Positions 25,440 through 35,401 are shown, counted from the first letter of the stretch. The stretch is 64,000 nt of DNA from Noviherbaspirillum sedimenti (GCF_003590835.1 NZ_QYUQ01000002.1:1674001-1738000); one strand, 5' to 3'. Notes: a model not told the origin generated them from the sequence alone. Translations and numbers: made by a program.

Positions 25440-25712
25440 TTACGTCGGTTCGGCGCCGGCCAGCAGCAGCGCCGTCAGGGCGCTGGAAATCGCGCCCAGG
25501 AACCAGAACAGGAAAAATCCGACGGTATAGGTGCCGAGCTGGCTCAGGTGCACCTGGCTGTCGAGCAGCACCAGCTCGACCGGATCCACCAGGCTGAACA
25601 GCACGCCGCTGGAGACGCACGCCATCAGGAAGGATGACCACAGGATTGCCATGACGAGGCGCGGCAGGTGTCCCTCTTTGCGTGTAGGTGCTGCGGTATG
25701 GCTGGCATTCAT
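25440..25712 (-). CDS. Small two-helix membrane protein
   Basis: This 90-residue protein has GGGGAG before the ATG at 25712. Two hydrophobic helices (about 20-42 and 62-85) are joined by a short loop with a charged Asp/Glu pair (VDPVELVLLDS). It lies between ccoH and the SafE-like gene in the same direction. No family is recognised; I infer an accessory role in cbb3 oxidase assembly from context. Confidence 0.65.
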   Translation of the reverse strand: MNASHTAAPTRKEGHLPRLVMAILWSSFLMACVSSGVLFSLVDPVELVLLDSQVHLSQLGTYTVGFFLFWFLGAISSALTALLLAGAEPT

Positions 25713-25788
25713 TTGGTCTCCCCGTGTCACAAATGGCTTGCGATCTAAAATGTTGTGCGTCCATTGTATGCATGGCTGACGGGATTGA

Positions 25789-26328
25789 TCAACCGGCCGG
25801 CTTGATCGTCACGGCAGCATGGATCGGCCCGTACCAGCCGGATGTCAGGCGCCAGTCGCCGCCATCCAGATTGACCTGCCACAGGAACGCGGCATTGGCA
25901 TCCAGCGCAGCCGGCCAATCCAGCTTGCCGCGATAGACGCCGGCGCCGGCCTGCAGCAGATTCGCCTTGAGTACGATTTCTTCGGTGCCCTCGCCGGCCG
26001 GGCGCGAGAGGCGCAAGGCCAGGGTCGGCGGCAGCGAGCCCTGCCCGCTCAGCCGCAAGCTGACCGCACGGGTGGATTCATCGATCTGCAGCCCGGCTTC
26101 CAGGCCGCGTTCGCGTGCCGCCATGTCGCGCCGGATGTCGACGTTGATCGCCAGGCCGCGCTTGTAGTAATCCGGCGCGATCACATGGTCGGCGCCCTTG
26201 TACGCCAGGAAGGCCAGGTAGAAGCTGGCCACGATGACAATCGCAGGGCCGCCGATCACCAGCAGCATCCAGGGCTCCTGGTACCAGTGCTTTTGCTGCG
26301 GCTTTTCCGTGGTGAATATCGATTCCAT
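25789..26328 (-). CDS. ccoH: cbb3 oxidase assembly protein CcoH (FixH)
   Basis: This is a 179-residue protein. An N-terminal membrane helix (about 20-45) precedes DHVIAPDYYKRGL, a conserved FixH segment, and a periplasmic beta domain. It is needed for stable assembly of the cbb3 oxidase. Its GGAGAAATAC ribosome-binding site overlaps the ccoG stop. Confidence 0.92.
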   Translation of the reverse strand: MESIFTTEKPQQKHWYQEPWMLLVIGGPAIVIVASFYLAFLAYKGADHVIAPDYYKRGLAINVDIRRDMAARERGLEAGLQIDESTRAVSLRLSGQGSLPPTLALRLSRPAGEGTEEIVLKANLLQAGAGVYRGKLDWPAALDANAAFLWQVNLDGGDWRLTSGWYGPIHAAVTIKPAG

Positions 26329-26337
26329 GTATTTCTC

Positions 26338-27750
26338 CTAGCGCGGCACGATGAAGACCGCTTTTTCCGTGATCTTCACGCTCTGGTCGTCCGTATCCTG
26401 TATCACGAACTTGATCCGGTTGGATCCCGGTTGCGCCGCACCGGCAGGTACCCGCACCCGCACCGGCACTGCCTTGGTGGTGGCCGCGGCCACCTCGAAT
26501 TGCGATTCCGAGACGATGCTGACGCCATTGATGCCTTGCACAGAAATCACGTAGCGGTTCGGCTTTTCCTCGGTATTCATCATCTGCAGGCGATAGACGT
26601 TGTCGACCGAACCATCTTCGGTCGCGCGCGGCATGCCGCGGTCGCGGATGACGTCGACCTTGAGCGGCTGGCGCAGCGCCAGCGACATGGCCGCCGCCAG
26701 GATGATCAGGCCGAGAATGCTGAAATAGATCAAAGTGCGCGGACGCAGCACGCGGCGCCAGATGTCGCGGCGGCCCAGCTTGTTGATCATGGCATGTTCG
26801 GTGGTGTAGCGGATCAGCCCCTTGGGGTAACCCATCTTGTCCATCACCTGGTCGCAGCCGTCGATGCAGGCGGCGCAGCCGATGCATTCGTACTGCAGGC
26901 CCTCGCGGATGTCGATGCCGGTCGGGCAGACTTGCACGCAGATGCCGCAATCGATGCAGTCGCCCATGCCGAGTTCGAAACGGTCGGCCTGCTTGCTGCG
27001 CGGGCCGCGCGGCTCGCCGCGCACGGTGTCGTAGGTGACGGTAAGGGTGTCCTTGTCGAACATCGCGCTCTGGAAGCGCGCGTACGGGCACATGTACTTG
27101 CACACCTGCTCGCGCATCCAGCCGGCATTGCCGTAGGTGGCGAAGCCGTAGAACAGGATCCAGAAAGTTTCCCAGGGGCCGAGCGCGAAGCTCATGACTT
27201 CCTCGGCCAGCAGGTGGATCGGCGTGAAATAGCCGACAAAGGTAAAACCGGTCCACAGCGCAATCGCGCCCCATACCAGGTGCTTGGAACCCTTCAGCGC
27301 CACCTTGCGCGCCGACAGCGGCTCACGGTCGAGGCGGATGCGGGCGCTGCGTTCGCCCTCGATCTTGCGCTCGACCCACATGAAGATTTCGGTGTAGACG
27401 GTCTGCGGACAGGCGTAGCCGCAAAACACGCGCCCGCCCACCGCAGTAAACAAAAACAGCGCCAGCGCCGAGATGACCAGCAGGACCGCCAGGTAAATGA
27501 AGTCCTGCGGCCACAGCACCAGGCCAAAGATATAAAACTTACGGGAAACCAGGTCGAACAATACCGCCTGGCGATCGTTCCAGGTCAGCCAGGGGCCGCC
27601 GTAGAAGATGATCTGGGTAAACCACACCAGTATCCAGCGCCAGGTGGCAAACCAGCCGGTCAGCGCCCGCGGGTAAATCTTCTTGCGGACTTCATACAGG
27701 CTTTGCTCGATCTCTTGCTGCGAGTACTGCTTGGGGGGTGAGGTTTCCAT
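26338..27750 (-). CDS. ccoG: Cytochrome oxidase maturation protein CcoG (FixG)
   Basis: This is a 470-residue membrane ferredoxin. Five or so helices in the first half carry FCGYACPQTVYTE. Two 4Fe-4S sites follow: CIDCGICVQVCPTGIDIR and CIGCAACIDGCDQVM. A C-terminal periplasmic Ig-like domain follows. CcoG reduces Cu(II) for delivery to the oxidase CuB centre in characterised systems. Confidence 0.95.
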   Translation of the reverse strand: METSPPKQYSQQEIEQSLYEVRKKIYPRALTGWFATWRWILVWFTQIIFYGGPWLTWNDRQAVLFDLVSRKFYIFGLVLWPQDFIYLAVLLVISALALFLFTAVGGRVFCGYACPQTVYTEIFMWVERKIEGERSARIRLDREPLSARKVALKGSKHLVWGAIALWTGFTFVGYFTPIHLLAEEVMSFALGPWETFWILFYGFATYGNAGWMREQVCKYMCPYARFQSAMFDKDTLTVTYDTVRGEPRGPRSKQADRFELGMGDCIDCGICVQVCPTGIDIREGLQYECIGCAACIDGCDQVMDKMGYPKGLIRYTTEHAMINKLGRRDIWRRVLRPRTLIYFSILGLIILAAAMSLALRQPLKVDVIRDRGMPRATEDGSVDNVYRLQMMNTEEKPNRYVISVQGINGVSIVSESQFEVAAATTKAVPVRVRVPAGAAQPGSNRIKFVIQDTDDQSVKITEKAVFIVPR

Positions 27751-27813
27751 CGTCTTTCCTGCTTGCCGATGGCACCCCGCAGGGCGGCCACCGGTACTGC
27801 TCTATGCTTTGGA

Positions 27814-28815
27814 TTACTGCCTGGCCGGGGTGTCGCTCACGCCGGTCAGCTTGCCCATCGCCCTGGCATCGCCAGCCGAAATGCCGGCTACCGTGGCTTG
27901 CCGGTTCGATAGCCCCCAGACATAGGCTGCCAGCAAATGTACCTTGGCGTCGGACAGGATGCCTTTGTGCGCCGGCATCATGTTGCCGCGGCCCTTGTTG
28001 ATGGCATCCATCACGTTGTTGAGGCCGCCACCATACAGCCAGGTCTTGTCGGTCAGGTTGGGCGCGCCGAGGACCTGGTTGCCCTTGCCGTCGGCGCCAT
28101 GGCAGGCGGCGCAGGCGGCATACTTCGCCTTGCCCATCACGGCCTTGATCGGGTCATGGCTCGAGCCGGACAGGCTCAGCACGTAATTGGCGACATTGCG
28201 CACGTCCTGGTCGCCGCCGACGGCCGCGGCCATGGAAGGCATCTGGCCATGGCGGCCTTCGCGAATCGACGCCAGCACCGTTTCCGGGGCGCCGCCGTAC
28301 AGCCAGTCGGTGTCGGCGAGGTTGGGGAAGCCCTTGCTGCCCTGCGCGTCCGAGCCGTGGCACTGGGCGCAGGAATTCAGGAACAGGCGCTCGCCGATTT
28401 CCCTGGCCTGCGGATCCTGGGCCAGCGCCGGGATGGGCATGGCCTGGTACTTGTTGAAGATCGGGCCGTATTTTTCTTCACCGGCTTTCATTTCCTGCGC
28501 ATATTTTCCAACCTGGCTCCAGCCGAGCGTGCCCTGCATCGAGCCAAGGCCGGGATACAGGATCAGGTAGCCGAGAGCGAAGACGATGGTCAGGTAGAAC
28601 ATGATCATCCACCAGCGCGGCAAGGGATTGTTGTTTTCAACCAGGTCCTCATCCCAGACGTGGCCGGTAGTCTGCACCGGCAGCGGCTGGCCGTCCGCAC
28701 CCACCTTGACCTTGACCTTGGACTGCGAATACAGCAGCAGTCCGCAGGCAAGGATGCCCAGCAGCGTGACGCCGGCGATGAAAAGGCTCCAGCCGTTATG
28801 TAAGAAATCTGCCAT
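27814..28815 (-). CDS. ccoP: cbb3 oxidase diheme subunit CcoP
   Basis: This 333-residue subunit has two helices (about 10-30 and 68-88) and two c-type heme sites, CAQCH (149-153) and CAACH (235-239). The two-helix N-terminus is the form in which CcoQ and CcoP work together. It passes electrons to CcoO and CcoN. Its start is two bases after the ccoQ stop. Confidence 0.96.
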   Translation of the reverse strand: MADFLHNGWSLFIAGVTLLGILACGLLLYSQSKVKVKVGADGQPLPVQTTGHVWDEDLVENNNPLPRWWMIMFYLTIVFALGYLILYPGLGSMQGTLGWSQVGKYAQEMKAGEEKYGPIFNKYQAMPIPALAQDPQAREIGERLFLNSCAQCHGSDAQGSKGFPNLADTDWLYGGAPETVLASIREGRHGQMPSMAAAVGGDQDVRNVANYVLSLSGSSHDPIKAVMGKAKYAACAACHGADGKGNQVLGAPNLTDKTWLYGGGLNNVMDAINKGRGNMMPAHKGILSDAKVHLLAAYVWGLSNRQATVAGISAGDARAMGKLTGVSDTPARQ

Positions 28816-28817
28816 GA

Positions 28818-28976
28818 TCAGTTTCCAGTTGTTGCGTTATCTTGATCTTGTTCGAGCGGCATGCGGCCCATCGCCTCGAAGCGTTCCTTGTTGTGGCGGC
28901 TGTAGGCCCAGAACGCGATGCCGAGGAAGACCAGCAAGCTCAATATCGTAAAAATGATGTTAAGGATCGTAGACAT
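28818..28976 (-). CDS. ccoQ: cbb3 oxidase small subunit CcoQ
   Basis: This 52-residue protein was found by direct translation. One membrane helix (about 5-26) is followed by WAYSRHNKERFEA, typical of CcoQ, and a short acidic tail. It sits between ccoO and ccoP, with 21 and 2 bp gaps. CcoQ stabilises CcoP in the complex. Confidence 0.9.
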   Translation of the reverse strand: MSTILNIIFTILSLLVFLGIAFWAYSRHNKERFEAMGRMPLEQDQDNATTGN

Positions 28977-28997
28977 GATTGGGTTCCCCCGTGTCGA

Positions 28998-29615
28998 TCA
29001 ATACTTGTTCTTGACCGCGGTGCCAAGCACCTGCAAGTAAGCGACCAGAGCGTCTTCCTCGGTCTTGCCCTTGACGTCATCGGCTGCCTTGGCGATCTGC
29101 TCGTCCGTATAAGGCACGCCTACCGAGCGCATCGCGCGCATCTTCGGTGCGATCGCGGCCGGATCGAGAACCGCCTTGGTTAGCCAGCTGTAGGCCGGCA
29201 TGTTCGACTCCGGCACCACGTCGCGCGGATTGCGCAGGTGGATGCGATGCCACTCGTCGCTGTAACGGCCGCCGACGCGCGCCAGGTCCGGACCGGTGCG
29301 CTTGCTGCCCCACTGGAACGGGTGGTCATAGATCGATTCGCCGGGCACCGAATAGTGGCCGTAGCGCTCGGTTTCGGCGCGGAACGGCCGGATCATCTGC
29401 GAGTGGCAGTTGTAGCAGCCTTCGCGCAGGTAGACGTCGCGCCCGGCCAGCTGCAGCGCCGAATACGGCTTCCAGCCCTCGACTGGCTGCGTGGTGGTTT
29501 TCTGGAAGAACAACGGCACGATTTCCACCAGGCCGCCGATACTGACCACCAGCACCGACAGCACGATCAGCAGGGTGACGTTTTTTTCAATCAGTTCGTG
29601 AGTAAATTTACGCAT
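28998..29615 (-). CDS. ccoO: cbb3 oxidase monoheme subunit CcoO
   Basis: This is a 205-residue protein with one N-terminal membrane anchor (about 13-36) and a heme c site CYNCH (67-71) followed by [10 protein letters not shown]. The later conserved Met ligand region reads [11 protein letters not shown]. It takes electrons from CcoP and passes them to CcoN. Confidence 0.96.
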   Translation of the reverse strand: MRKFTHELIEKNVTLLIVLSVLVVSIGGLVEIVPLFFQKTTTQPVEGWKPYSALQLAGRDVYLREGCYNCHSQMIRPFRAETERYGHYSVPGESIYDHPFQWGSKRTGPDLARVGGRYSDEWHRIHLRNPRDVVPESNMPAYSWLTKAVLDPAAIAPKMRAMRSVGVPYTDEQIAKAADDVKGKTEEDALVAYLQVLGTAVKNKY

Positions 29616-29643
29616 CTATCTTCTCCTCTTGGCGCGGACCGGC

Positions 29644-31098
29644 TCAGGCAGCCGCATGGACAGGCGCATGGGCGGCGTCGCTCTGCACGGGGATTTTGGG
29701 ATCGACCGCGGGTGCGCCGGCGATGGTCTTGACCATGTTGTAGGCCATGCACAGCATGCCGAACAGGTACAGCGCGCCGCCGGAGAAACGGATGATGTAG
29801 TACGGATAGGTGGCCTTGACGCTTTCCACGAAGGTATAGGTCAGGGTACCGTCCGCGTTCACCGCACGCCACATCAGGCCTTGCATGACGCCGGCGATCC
29901 ACATCGAGGCGATGTACAGCACCACGCCGATGGTGGCGGTCCAGAAGTGCACCTCGATCAGGCTCTTGCTGTACATTTCAGTCTTGCCGAACAGGCGCGG
30001 GATCATGTAGTACAGGCTGCCCATGGTGATGAAGCCGACCCAGCCGAGGGCGCCGGCGTGGACGTGGCCGATGGTCCAGTCGGTGTAGTGCGACAGGGCA
30101 TTGACGGTCTTGATCGACATCATCGGGCCTTCGAAGGTGGCCATGCCGTAGAACGACAGGGCGACGATCAAAAAGCGCAGGATCGGGTCGGAACGCAGCT
30201 TGTGCCAGGCGCCCGACAGGGTCATCATGCCGTTGATCATGCCGCCCCAGCTCGGCGCCAGCAGGATCAGCGAGAACACCATGCCGACCGATTGCGCCCA
30301 GTCGGGCAAGGCGGTGTAGTGCAGATGGTGCGGGCCCGCCCACATGTAGGTGAAGATCAGCGCCCAGAAGTGCACGATCGACAGGCGGTAGGAATAGATC
30401 GGCCGGCCGGCTTGCTTGGGAATGAAGTAATACATCATGCCGAGGAAGCTGGTGGTGAGGAAAAAGCCCACGGCGTTATGGCCATACCACCACTGGATCA
30501 TCGCGTCCTGCACGCCGGCATAGGCGGAGTAGGACTTCATGAACTCGACCGGGATCGCGATGTTGTTGACGATGTGTAGCAAGGCGATGGTCAGAACGAA
30601 GCTGCCAAAGAACCAGTTCGCGACATAAATATGCGAGACCTTGCGCTTGTAGAGCGTGCCGAAGAACACGATGGCGTAAGCGACCCAGACCAGCGTGATG
30701 AGGATATCGATCGGCCATTCGAGTTCGGCGTATTCCTTGCCTTGGGTAAAGCCCAGCGGCAGCGAAATGGCGGCGGCGACGATCACCGCTTGCCAGCCCC
30801 AGAACACGAAGGCGGCCAGCTTGTCCGAAAACAGCCGTACGCCGCAGGTGCGCTGCACCACGTAAAAGGAAGTCGCCATCAGGGCGGTGCCGCCAAAGGC
30901 GAAGATCACCGCATTGGTGTGCAGCGGCCGCAGGCGGCCGTAACTGAGCCAGGGAATGCCCATCCCCAGCTCCGGCCAGGCCAGCTGGGCGGCAATGAAA
31001 ACGCCCACCAGCATGCCCACTACGCCCCAGACGACGGACATGATGGTCAATTGGCGAACGACCTTGTAGTTGTAACTCGAAGCAAGGGCTTGGGTCAT
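29644..31098 (-). CDS. ccoN: cbb3 oxidase catalytic subunit CcoN
   Basis: This 484-residue, 12-helix heme-copper oxidase starts at 31098 ([14 protein letters not shown]); a longer frame to 31152 would include part of the promoter. The heme ligands lie in [15 protein letters not shown] and in the [13 protein letters not shown] segment, where the CuB His and the cross-linked Tyr belong. It reduces oxygen with high affinity and pumps protons. It is the first gene of the N-O-Q-P-G-H operon. Confidence 0.96.
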   Translation of the reverse strand: MTQALASSYNYKVVRQLTIMSVVWGVVGMLVGVFIAAQLAWPELGMGIPWLSYGRLRPLHTNAVIFAFGGTALMATSFYVVQRTCGVRLFSDKLAAFVFWGWQAVIVAAAISLPLGFTQGKEYAELEWPIDILITLVWVAYAIVFFGTLYKRKVSHIYVANWFFGSFVLTIALLHIVNNIAIPVEFMKSYSAYAGVQDAMIQWWYGHNAVGFFLTTSFLGMMYYFIPKQAGRPIYSYRLSIVHFWALIFTYMWAGPHHLHYTALPDWAQSVGMVFSLILLAPSWGGMINGMMTLSGAWHKLRSDPILRFLIVALSFYGMATFEGPMMSIKTVNALSHYTDWTIGHVHAGALGWVGFITMGSLYYMIPRLFGKTEMYSKSLIEVHFWTATIGVVLYIASMWIAGVMQGLMWRAVNADGTLTYTFVESVKATYPYYIIRFSGGALYLFGMLCMAYNMVKTIAGAPAVDPKIPVQSDAAHAPVHAAA

Positions 31099-31129
31099 AT
31101 GTCGGCTCTTTGAGAAAATTTCTGGGGAG

Positions 31130-31171
31130 ACTGTACTGGAGGGATTTTGCAACGCACTTGATTCAGATCAA
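31130..31171 (-). promoter_or_regulatory. ANR/FNR class II promoter of ccoN
   Basis: TTGATCTGAATCAA at 31158-31171 is a perfect TTGAT-N4-ATCAA box. TACAGT at 31130-31135 falls exactly at -10 when the box is centred at -41.5, giving a start near 31123. It should switch the oxidase on at low oxygen. The other DNA of 31172-31371 has two short hairpins (CTGCC/GGCAG and CCGCAG/CTGCGG) and no gene. Confidence 0.8.
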
Positions 31172-31371
31172 GCGGTATTGCCAATTTGCAATCATTTTAG
31201 CCGAGCGAGGATGCGTCACGCTGCATAGGGGTGACACTGCCGCGGAATTCATGCGGCGAAATAACGATACGGAGCGATTGCAAGCTGCCGAAGCTTGGCA
31301 GCGCAATGCGGACCGCAGCCGCGCTGCGGGATTACAGGAAGAAGATGAAGTGCGCGTTGCTCGCCGGCAGT

Positions 31372-31533
31372 TCAGGCGGCCGGTGGCGGTTTCTCGTCAT
31401 CGTCGGCGAGGAGGCGCTCGCTGACTTCGTCGAGATCGTCGAACTGGCGGCTGCTCAAGGCCCACCAGAACACGGCGCCGACGGCGAACACCAGGATCAC
31501 GCTCAGGGGCACCAGCAAATAAAGGACATCCAT
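31372..31533 (-). CDS. ccoS: cbb3 maturation protein CcoS
   Basis: This 53-residue protein was found by direct translation. MDVLYLLVPLSVILVF starts a single membrane helix. WWALSSRQFDDLD is the conserved CcoS segment, followed by an acidic tail. It starts five bases after the ccoI stop. CcoS is required for cofactor insertion into CcoN. Confidence 0.92.
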   Translation of the reverse strand: MDVLYLLVPLSVILVFAVGAVFWWALSSRQFDDLDEVSERLLADDDEKPPPAA

Positions 31534-31538
31534 TTGAG

Positions 31539-33830
31539 TCAATCAGTCCGAGAAAATATGCGCAACGAATTCAAAACAACGATGAGCGAACTGAGCGCCA
31601 TGCCGATCGCCGCATGCCAGGGTTGCAACAGGCCGGAGACGGCGGCGGGAATCGCCACCAGGTTGTACAACAGCGCCCAGCCGAGGTTTTGCCGGATCAG
31701 GGCCAGCGCCCGGCCGGTGGTCGTCACTGCCGCTGCCATGTCCTGCAGGCGGTTCGACATCAGCACCAGGTCGCTGCGCACCTGGGCGATCGGCGCCCCC
31801 TGCCCCATCGCGATCGAGACGTCGGCCAGCGACAATACCGGGCCATCGTTCATGCCGTCGCCGACCATCGCCACCAAGGCTCCCTGCTTCTGCAACGCCG
31901 CCACCATGTCGTGCTTGTGCTCCGGGCGCAGTTCGCCGTGGGCGACATCGATGCCCAGTTCGCGCGCCACCTTGGCCACCACGTCGTGCTTGTCGCCGGA
32001 CAGCAGCCATACCTGTTTGCCTTGCCGACGCAGGAAGGCGATGCAGGCGGCGGCGTCCGCGCGGATCTGGTCCTGCAGCGCGAACAGGGCGATCCAGCCG
32101 CGCTCATCGCCCAGCGCCGAGACGGTCTTGCCGGCGAACTCTGGCGGCAAGACGAGGGCTTGGCCGTGCAATTCCTGCACGAACGCCAGATTGCCAAGGC
32201 GGTAACGCTGCGCGCCAGCCTGCGCTTCCATGCCCTGGCCGGCGACTTCACGCAAATCCGTATATTGGGTGCCGTGGCCGAAGATGCCGGCGGCGGCCGC
32301 GGCCCTGGCCAGGGCCTGCGATACCGGGTGGGTGGAGGCGGCGGCGATGGCCGCCGTCATGCCCAGCAATTCGGCGTGCTCGAGGCCGGGCTGCAGGGTG
32401 TGCACGCCGGCCAGTTGCAGGCGGCCTTCGGTCAGGGTGCCGGTCTTGTCGAAAACGAAATGCGTGGCGCGCGCCAACGTCTCGACCGCGCGGCCGCGTG
32501 CCACCAGCACGCCGCTTTTGGCCAGGCGGCCGATGGCGCCGGCCATGACGCTGGGCGCGGCCAGCGACAGCGCGCACGGGCAAGTCACCACCAGCACGCT
32601 GATCGCGATCCATAGCGCACGCGCGGAATCGATCTGCCACCACACCAGCGCCGCCAGCAGCGCCACCACCAGGATCGCCGTCATGAAGCGGCTGGCGTGG
32701 CGATCGGCCAGCGCCACCAGCGGCGGCTTTTCATTGGCGGCCGCTTCCATTTTCTGCACCAGCGCCGACAACTGGGTGGCGTCGCCGACCCGTTCCGCCC
32801 GCATCACCAGTTGCCCCGAAAGGTTGATGGCGCCGCCCACCAGTTCGGCGCCGACCTCCTTGGCCACCGGCTGCGATTCGCCGGTCATCAGAGCTTCGTC
32901 GCATTCGCTGTACCCTTCCAGCACGCGGCCGTCGGCCGGAATCTGCGCGCCTGGCGCCACCAGCAAAAGGTCGCCTTCGCGCAGCTCGCCCGCATCCACC
33001 TGCTCGGTGCGGCGGCTGGCGGGATAGTCGGGCAGGCGCTGCGCATTCAGCGGCGCCAGCGCGGTCAGGGCCTGCAATGCCGCCATGCTCTTGCCCTGCA
33101 CACGGTCCTGGAGCAGGCGCGCAATCAGCAGCAGGGTCACGAACATGATCAGTGAATCGTAATACACCGGGCCGCCGCGGTAGGTGGCCCAGACGCTGGC
33201 GCCGAAGGTGGCGAGGATGCCTGCCGAGACCGGCACATCCATGCCGACATGGCGGTTGCGCAGGTCGCGCCAGGCCGCACTGAAGAACGGCGCGGAAGAA
33301 AAGAACACCACCGGCACGGTCAGCACCATGCTGGCGATCTTCAGCAGGCGGTCGATATCCGGGGTCAGGTCGCCATTGATATCCGGCACCGGCTGCAAGT
33401 AGGCAGGAAAGGCATACATCATCACCTGCATCATGGCGAAAGCGGCGACGAACAGACGCCACCACACCATCTTATTCTGTTGCGCGGCGCTACTGTCTTT
33501 GGCGCCGGCCGGCAAGGCGCTGTAGCCGAGCGCGGCAATCGCCTCGACGATCTCGCGCAAGCCGATGCGGCGCGGGTCCCAGCGCAGTTCGGCGCGGTGG
33601 CTGGCGGCATTGATGCGGAAAGTCTCGACGCCGGCAAGGTGCTGCACCCGGTATTCGATGATTTGCGAACAGGCGGCGCAGCGCATGCCGCCGATGGCGA
33701 GCTTGTCGTACGCCAGCGCCATGTGCGCCAGTTCCGCAGGCGCCGGTTCCGGTTGCGCCGGCATGTCCTTAGCGCGTTCTGGCTGCGCCAGTTGCTGCGC
33801 GCCGGACATGAGGGATGTTTCACTTGTCAT
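31539..33830 (-). CDS. ccoI: Copper P1B-type ATPase CcoI (FixI)
   Basis: This is a 763-residue heavy-metal P-type ATPase. An HMA domain with CAAC (51-54) precedes eight helices. The transport motif CPC is at 417-419 and the phosphorylation site DKTGT begins at Asp461. MVGDGMNDGPVL is the hinge motif. It supplies copper for the oxidase. The Cys-rich domain that usually forms the N-terminus of FixI is a separate overlapping ORF here. The two overlap by 11 bp. Confidence 0.94.
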   Translation of the reverse strand: MTSETSLMSGAQQLAQPERAKDMPAQPEPAPAELAHMALAYDKLAIGGMRCAACSQIIEYRVQHLAGVETFRINAASHRAELRWDPRRIGLREIVEAIAALGYSALPAGAKDSSAAQQNKMVWWRLFVAAFAMMQVMMYAFPAYLQPVPDINGDLTPDIDRLLKIASMVLTVPVVFFSSAPFFSAAWRDLRNRHVGMDVPVSAGILATFGASVWATYRGGPVYYDSLIMFVTLLLIARLLQDRVQGKSMAALQALTALAPLNAQRLPDYPASRRTEQVDAGELREGDLLLVAPGAQIPADGRVLEGYSECDEALMTGESQPVAKEVGAELVGGAINLSGQLVMRAERVGDATQLSALVQKMEAAANEKPPLVALADRHASRFMTAILVVALLAALVWWQIDSARALWIAISVLVVTCPCALSLAAPSVMAGAIGRLAKSGVLVARGRAVETLARATHFVFDKTGTLTEGRLQLAGVHTLQPGLEHAELLGMTAAIAAASTHPVSQALARAAAAAGIFGHGTQYTDLREVAGQGMEAQAGAQRYRLGNLAFVQELHGQALVLPPEFAGKTVSALGDERGWIALFALQDQIRADAAACIAFLRRQGKQVWLLSGDKHDVVAKVARELGIDVAHGELRPEHKHDMVAALQKQGALVAMVGDGMNDGPVLSLADVSIAMGQGAPIAQVRSDLVLMSNRLQDMAAAVTTTGRALALIRQNLGWALLYNLVAIPAAVSGLLQPWHAAIGMALSSLIVVLNSLRIFSRTD

Positions 33831-34071
33831 TGCTTGCGGCCACCTGCCCTTTTTGCGCGCGGTATTGCTGCACCATGCCCATCTGTTCCACCGTCTTCAG
33901 AATGGCGGCGCAGCCGTGGCAGCAGACAGTGCGCGCGGCGCCATCGAATTGCACGTCGATGGCATGACGCCGTTTCACCAGATCGCCGCAATGAAAGCAC
34001 GGCAGCTTCTCCGACGCCGGCACTTGCCCGGCCCGTTCCCCGCCAACCAGCGATGTCAGCCAACGCAGCAT
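33820..34071 (-). CDS. Detached N-terminal metal-binding domain of CcoI
   Basis: This is an 83-residue protein from the ATG at 34071 (MLRWLTSLVGG); longer starts at 34122 or 34239 have no better ribosome-binding sites. PCFHCGDLV and CCHGCAAILKTVEQMG match the zinc-finger-like domain normally fused to FixI ATPases. It overlaps ccoI by 11 bp in another frame, with no slippery sequence at the junction. I infer two coupled proteins, not a frameshifted gene. Confidence 0.75.
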   Translation of the reverse strand: MLRWLTSLVGGERAGQVPASEKLPCFHCGDLVKRRHAIDVQFDGAARTVCCHGCAAILKTVEQMGMVQQYRAQKGQVAASNDK

Positions 34072-34324
34072 AGTCTGATCCGGCCCAAAGCCGGATAAAA
34101 AATAAATAAAGACAGTCCGCATTTTCTCATGATTACCCGCGAGTATGCAGTCCGGCATGACCGTGCAACTCAGGCAGGGGGCTTGCTGCACAGGGTTGTT
34201 GCCAGACAATTCGTGAACCATGTACAGGCAAATCATCATTCCGGTGCGCCAGCTTCTGGTGTAATATTTGAATGTAGCCGGGCTTGTTCGCCAGCCTTTT
34301 CAGAAACTTTTTATGTCAGGCACC

Positions 34325-34663
34325 ATGCAAAATTCCCTGCAAATTCTCTTTCGAGACATCCCGACATCCGAAGCTATCGACGCCGAAATCCGCAAGCGCG
34401 TGGCCAAGCTGGAAAAACTCTGCAGCGACCTGATGACATGTCTGGTTTCAGTCGAGTCCGAAGCCAACCACAAGCAGCAAGGCAAGCTTTACCGCGTACG
34501 GGTCGACATCAAGGCGCGCGGCGCCGAACTGGTGGTCGATGGTTCGCGTACGTCGAATGAGGATGCCTATGTGGCCGTGCGCGACAGTTTCGATGCCATG
34601 ACGCGCCAGGTGGAAGAATTCGTCGAACGCCGCCGCGGCGATGTCAAGACCCATACGGCCTGA
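34325..34663 (+). CDS. HPF/RaiA-family ribosome-associated protein
   Basis: This 112-residue protein begins MQNSLQILFRDIP; a start at 34313 would add four residues. The beta-alpha-beta-beta-beta-alpha pattern and YRVRVDIKARGAELVVDG fit short hibernation factors of the sigma-54-modulation group. It would bind the 30S decoding region when growth slows. It is divergent from the ccoI block, with about 250 bp between them that hold promoters but no gene. Confidence 0.85.
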   Translation: MQNSLQILFRDIPTSEAIDAEIRKRVAKLEKLCSDLMTCLVSVESEANHKQQGKLYRVRVDIKARGAELVVDGSRTSNEDAYVAVRDSFDAMTRQVEEFVERRRGDVKTHTA

Positions 34664-34708
34664 ACGCATCGTTCCCATCGTTTCATTCAATTCGATATCC
34701 AGGCATAC

Positions 34709-34744
34709 AAACAGCCTTGGCGCTTACCAGCGCCAAGGCTGTTT
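34709..34744. terminator. Bidirectional terminator
   Basis: A perfect 15-bp stem (AAACAGCCTTGGCGC with its complement) has a 6-nt loop. The terminal A:T pairs give a short U run in both directions. It separates the convergent HPF and small-protein genes. Confidence 0.8.
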
Positions 34745-34824
34745 CAGTTTACTGCCATTACGTTGATTACTTTGATTACTGGCAAGCATGCCTTACAGTG
34801 CATGCGCCTGCGGTTCTTTAAAGT

Positions 34825-35151
34825 TTAGTGCAAACTGTGCTTCAAGTCGGACAGTTCCCGATGCGCCAGTAACACGGCATCCCGCACATCCTCATCCAGA
34901 TCACTTGCATTTTCGCAAGCATATTTAGCCCGATCCCCCAGTTCTTCCAGATCATCAACACACTGGATGATCTGGCTTTCATCCTGCGATTGCATGACTT
35001 TCCTGGCTTGGCCGGTTTGCTGATCGAGTTCGTTTATGCATTGTTTCAAATCCGACGGTACGTCGGCAGAAGTGCGGCAAGCCTCGCTGGCGTGCTCGAT
35101 GGTTTGCTCAATATGATTGAACCGCTGCCGAATTTCGTTTACTTGCATCAT
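34825..35151 (-). CDS. Small acidic helical protein, unknown
   Basis: This 108-residue protein has AAGGAG 7 bp before the ATG at 35151. It is almost entirely heptad-rich helix (IRQRFNHIEQTIEHA onwards), acidic, with three cysteines. No signal peptide or membrane segment is seen. No family is recognised, though similar short coiled-coil proteins are frequent in Oxalobacteraceae. It is monocistronic. Confidence 0.72.
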   Translation of the reverse strand: MMQVNEIRQRFNHIEQTIEHASEACRTSADVPSDLKQCINELDQQTGQARKVMQSQDESQIIQCVDDLEELGDRAKYACENASDLDEDVRDAVLLAHRELSDLKHSLH

Positions 35152-35344
35152 GGCGACACTCCTTGTTCAAGATTACCCGGAATAAAAATTACCGGTTGAA
35201 GATCCATCCCCTTCCTGCCACGCTGGGCGTGCGCGCTGCAAGCGCAACAGATGCCGCCCAACTTGTCATGGGTATTTGATAAGCAGGCAACAATGAAGTT
35301 CCGGCGAACCCGGCGTGCCGCTGCGCCACGCTGCGTGCGCGCAT

Positions 35345-35375
35345 AAAAAAACGCGAGACCTGCTCGCGCTTTTTT
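35345..35375. terminator. Bidirectional terminator after the FabG-like gene
   Basis: CGCGAG pairs with CTCGCG over a 5-nt loop and is flanked by A6 on one side and T6 on the other. It serves the minus-strand reductase gene that ends at 35402. Confidence 0.85.
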
Positions 35376-35401
35376 CCGATGGCGCTTTTGTACGATGGCG
35401 C

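Noticed and set aside
25819..27741. 640-codon plus-strand ORF opposite ccoH and ccoG
   Set aside because: It is antisense to two well-supported cbb3 genes. Its His/Ala/Arg-rich composition is typical of a shadow frame.
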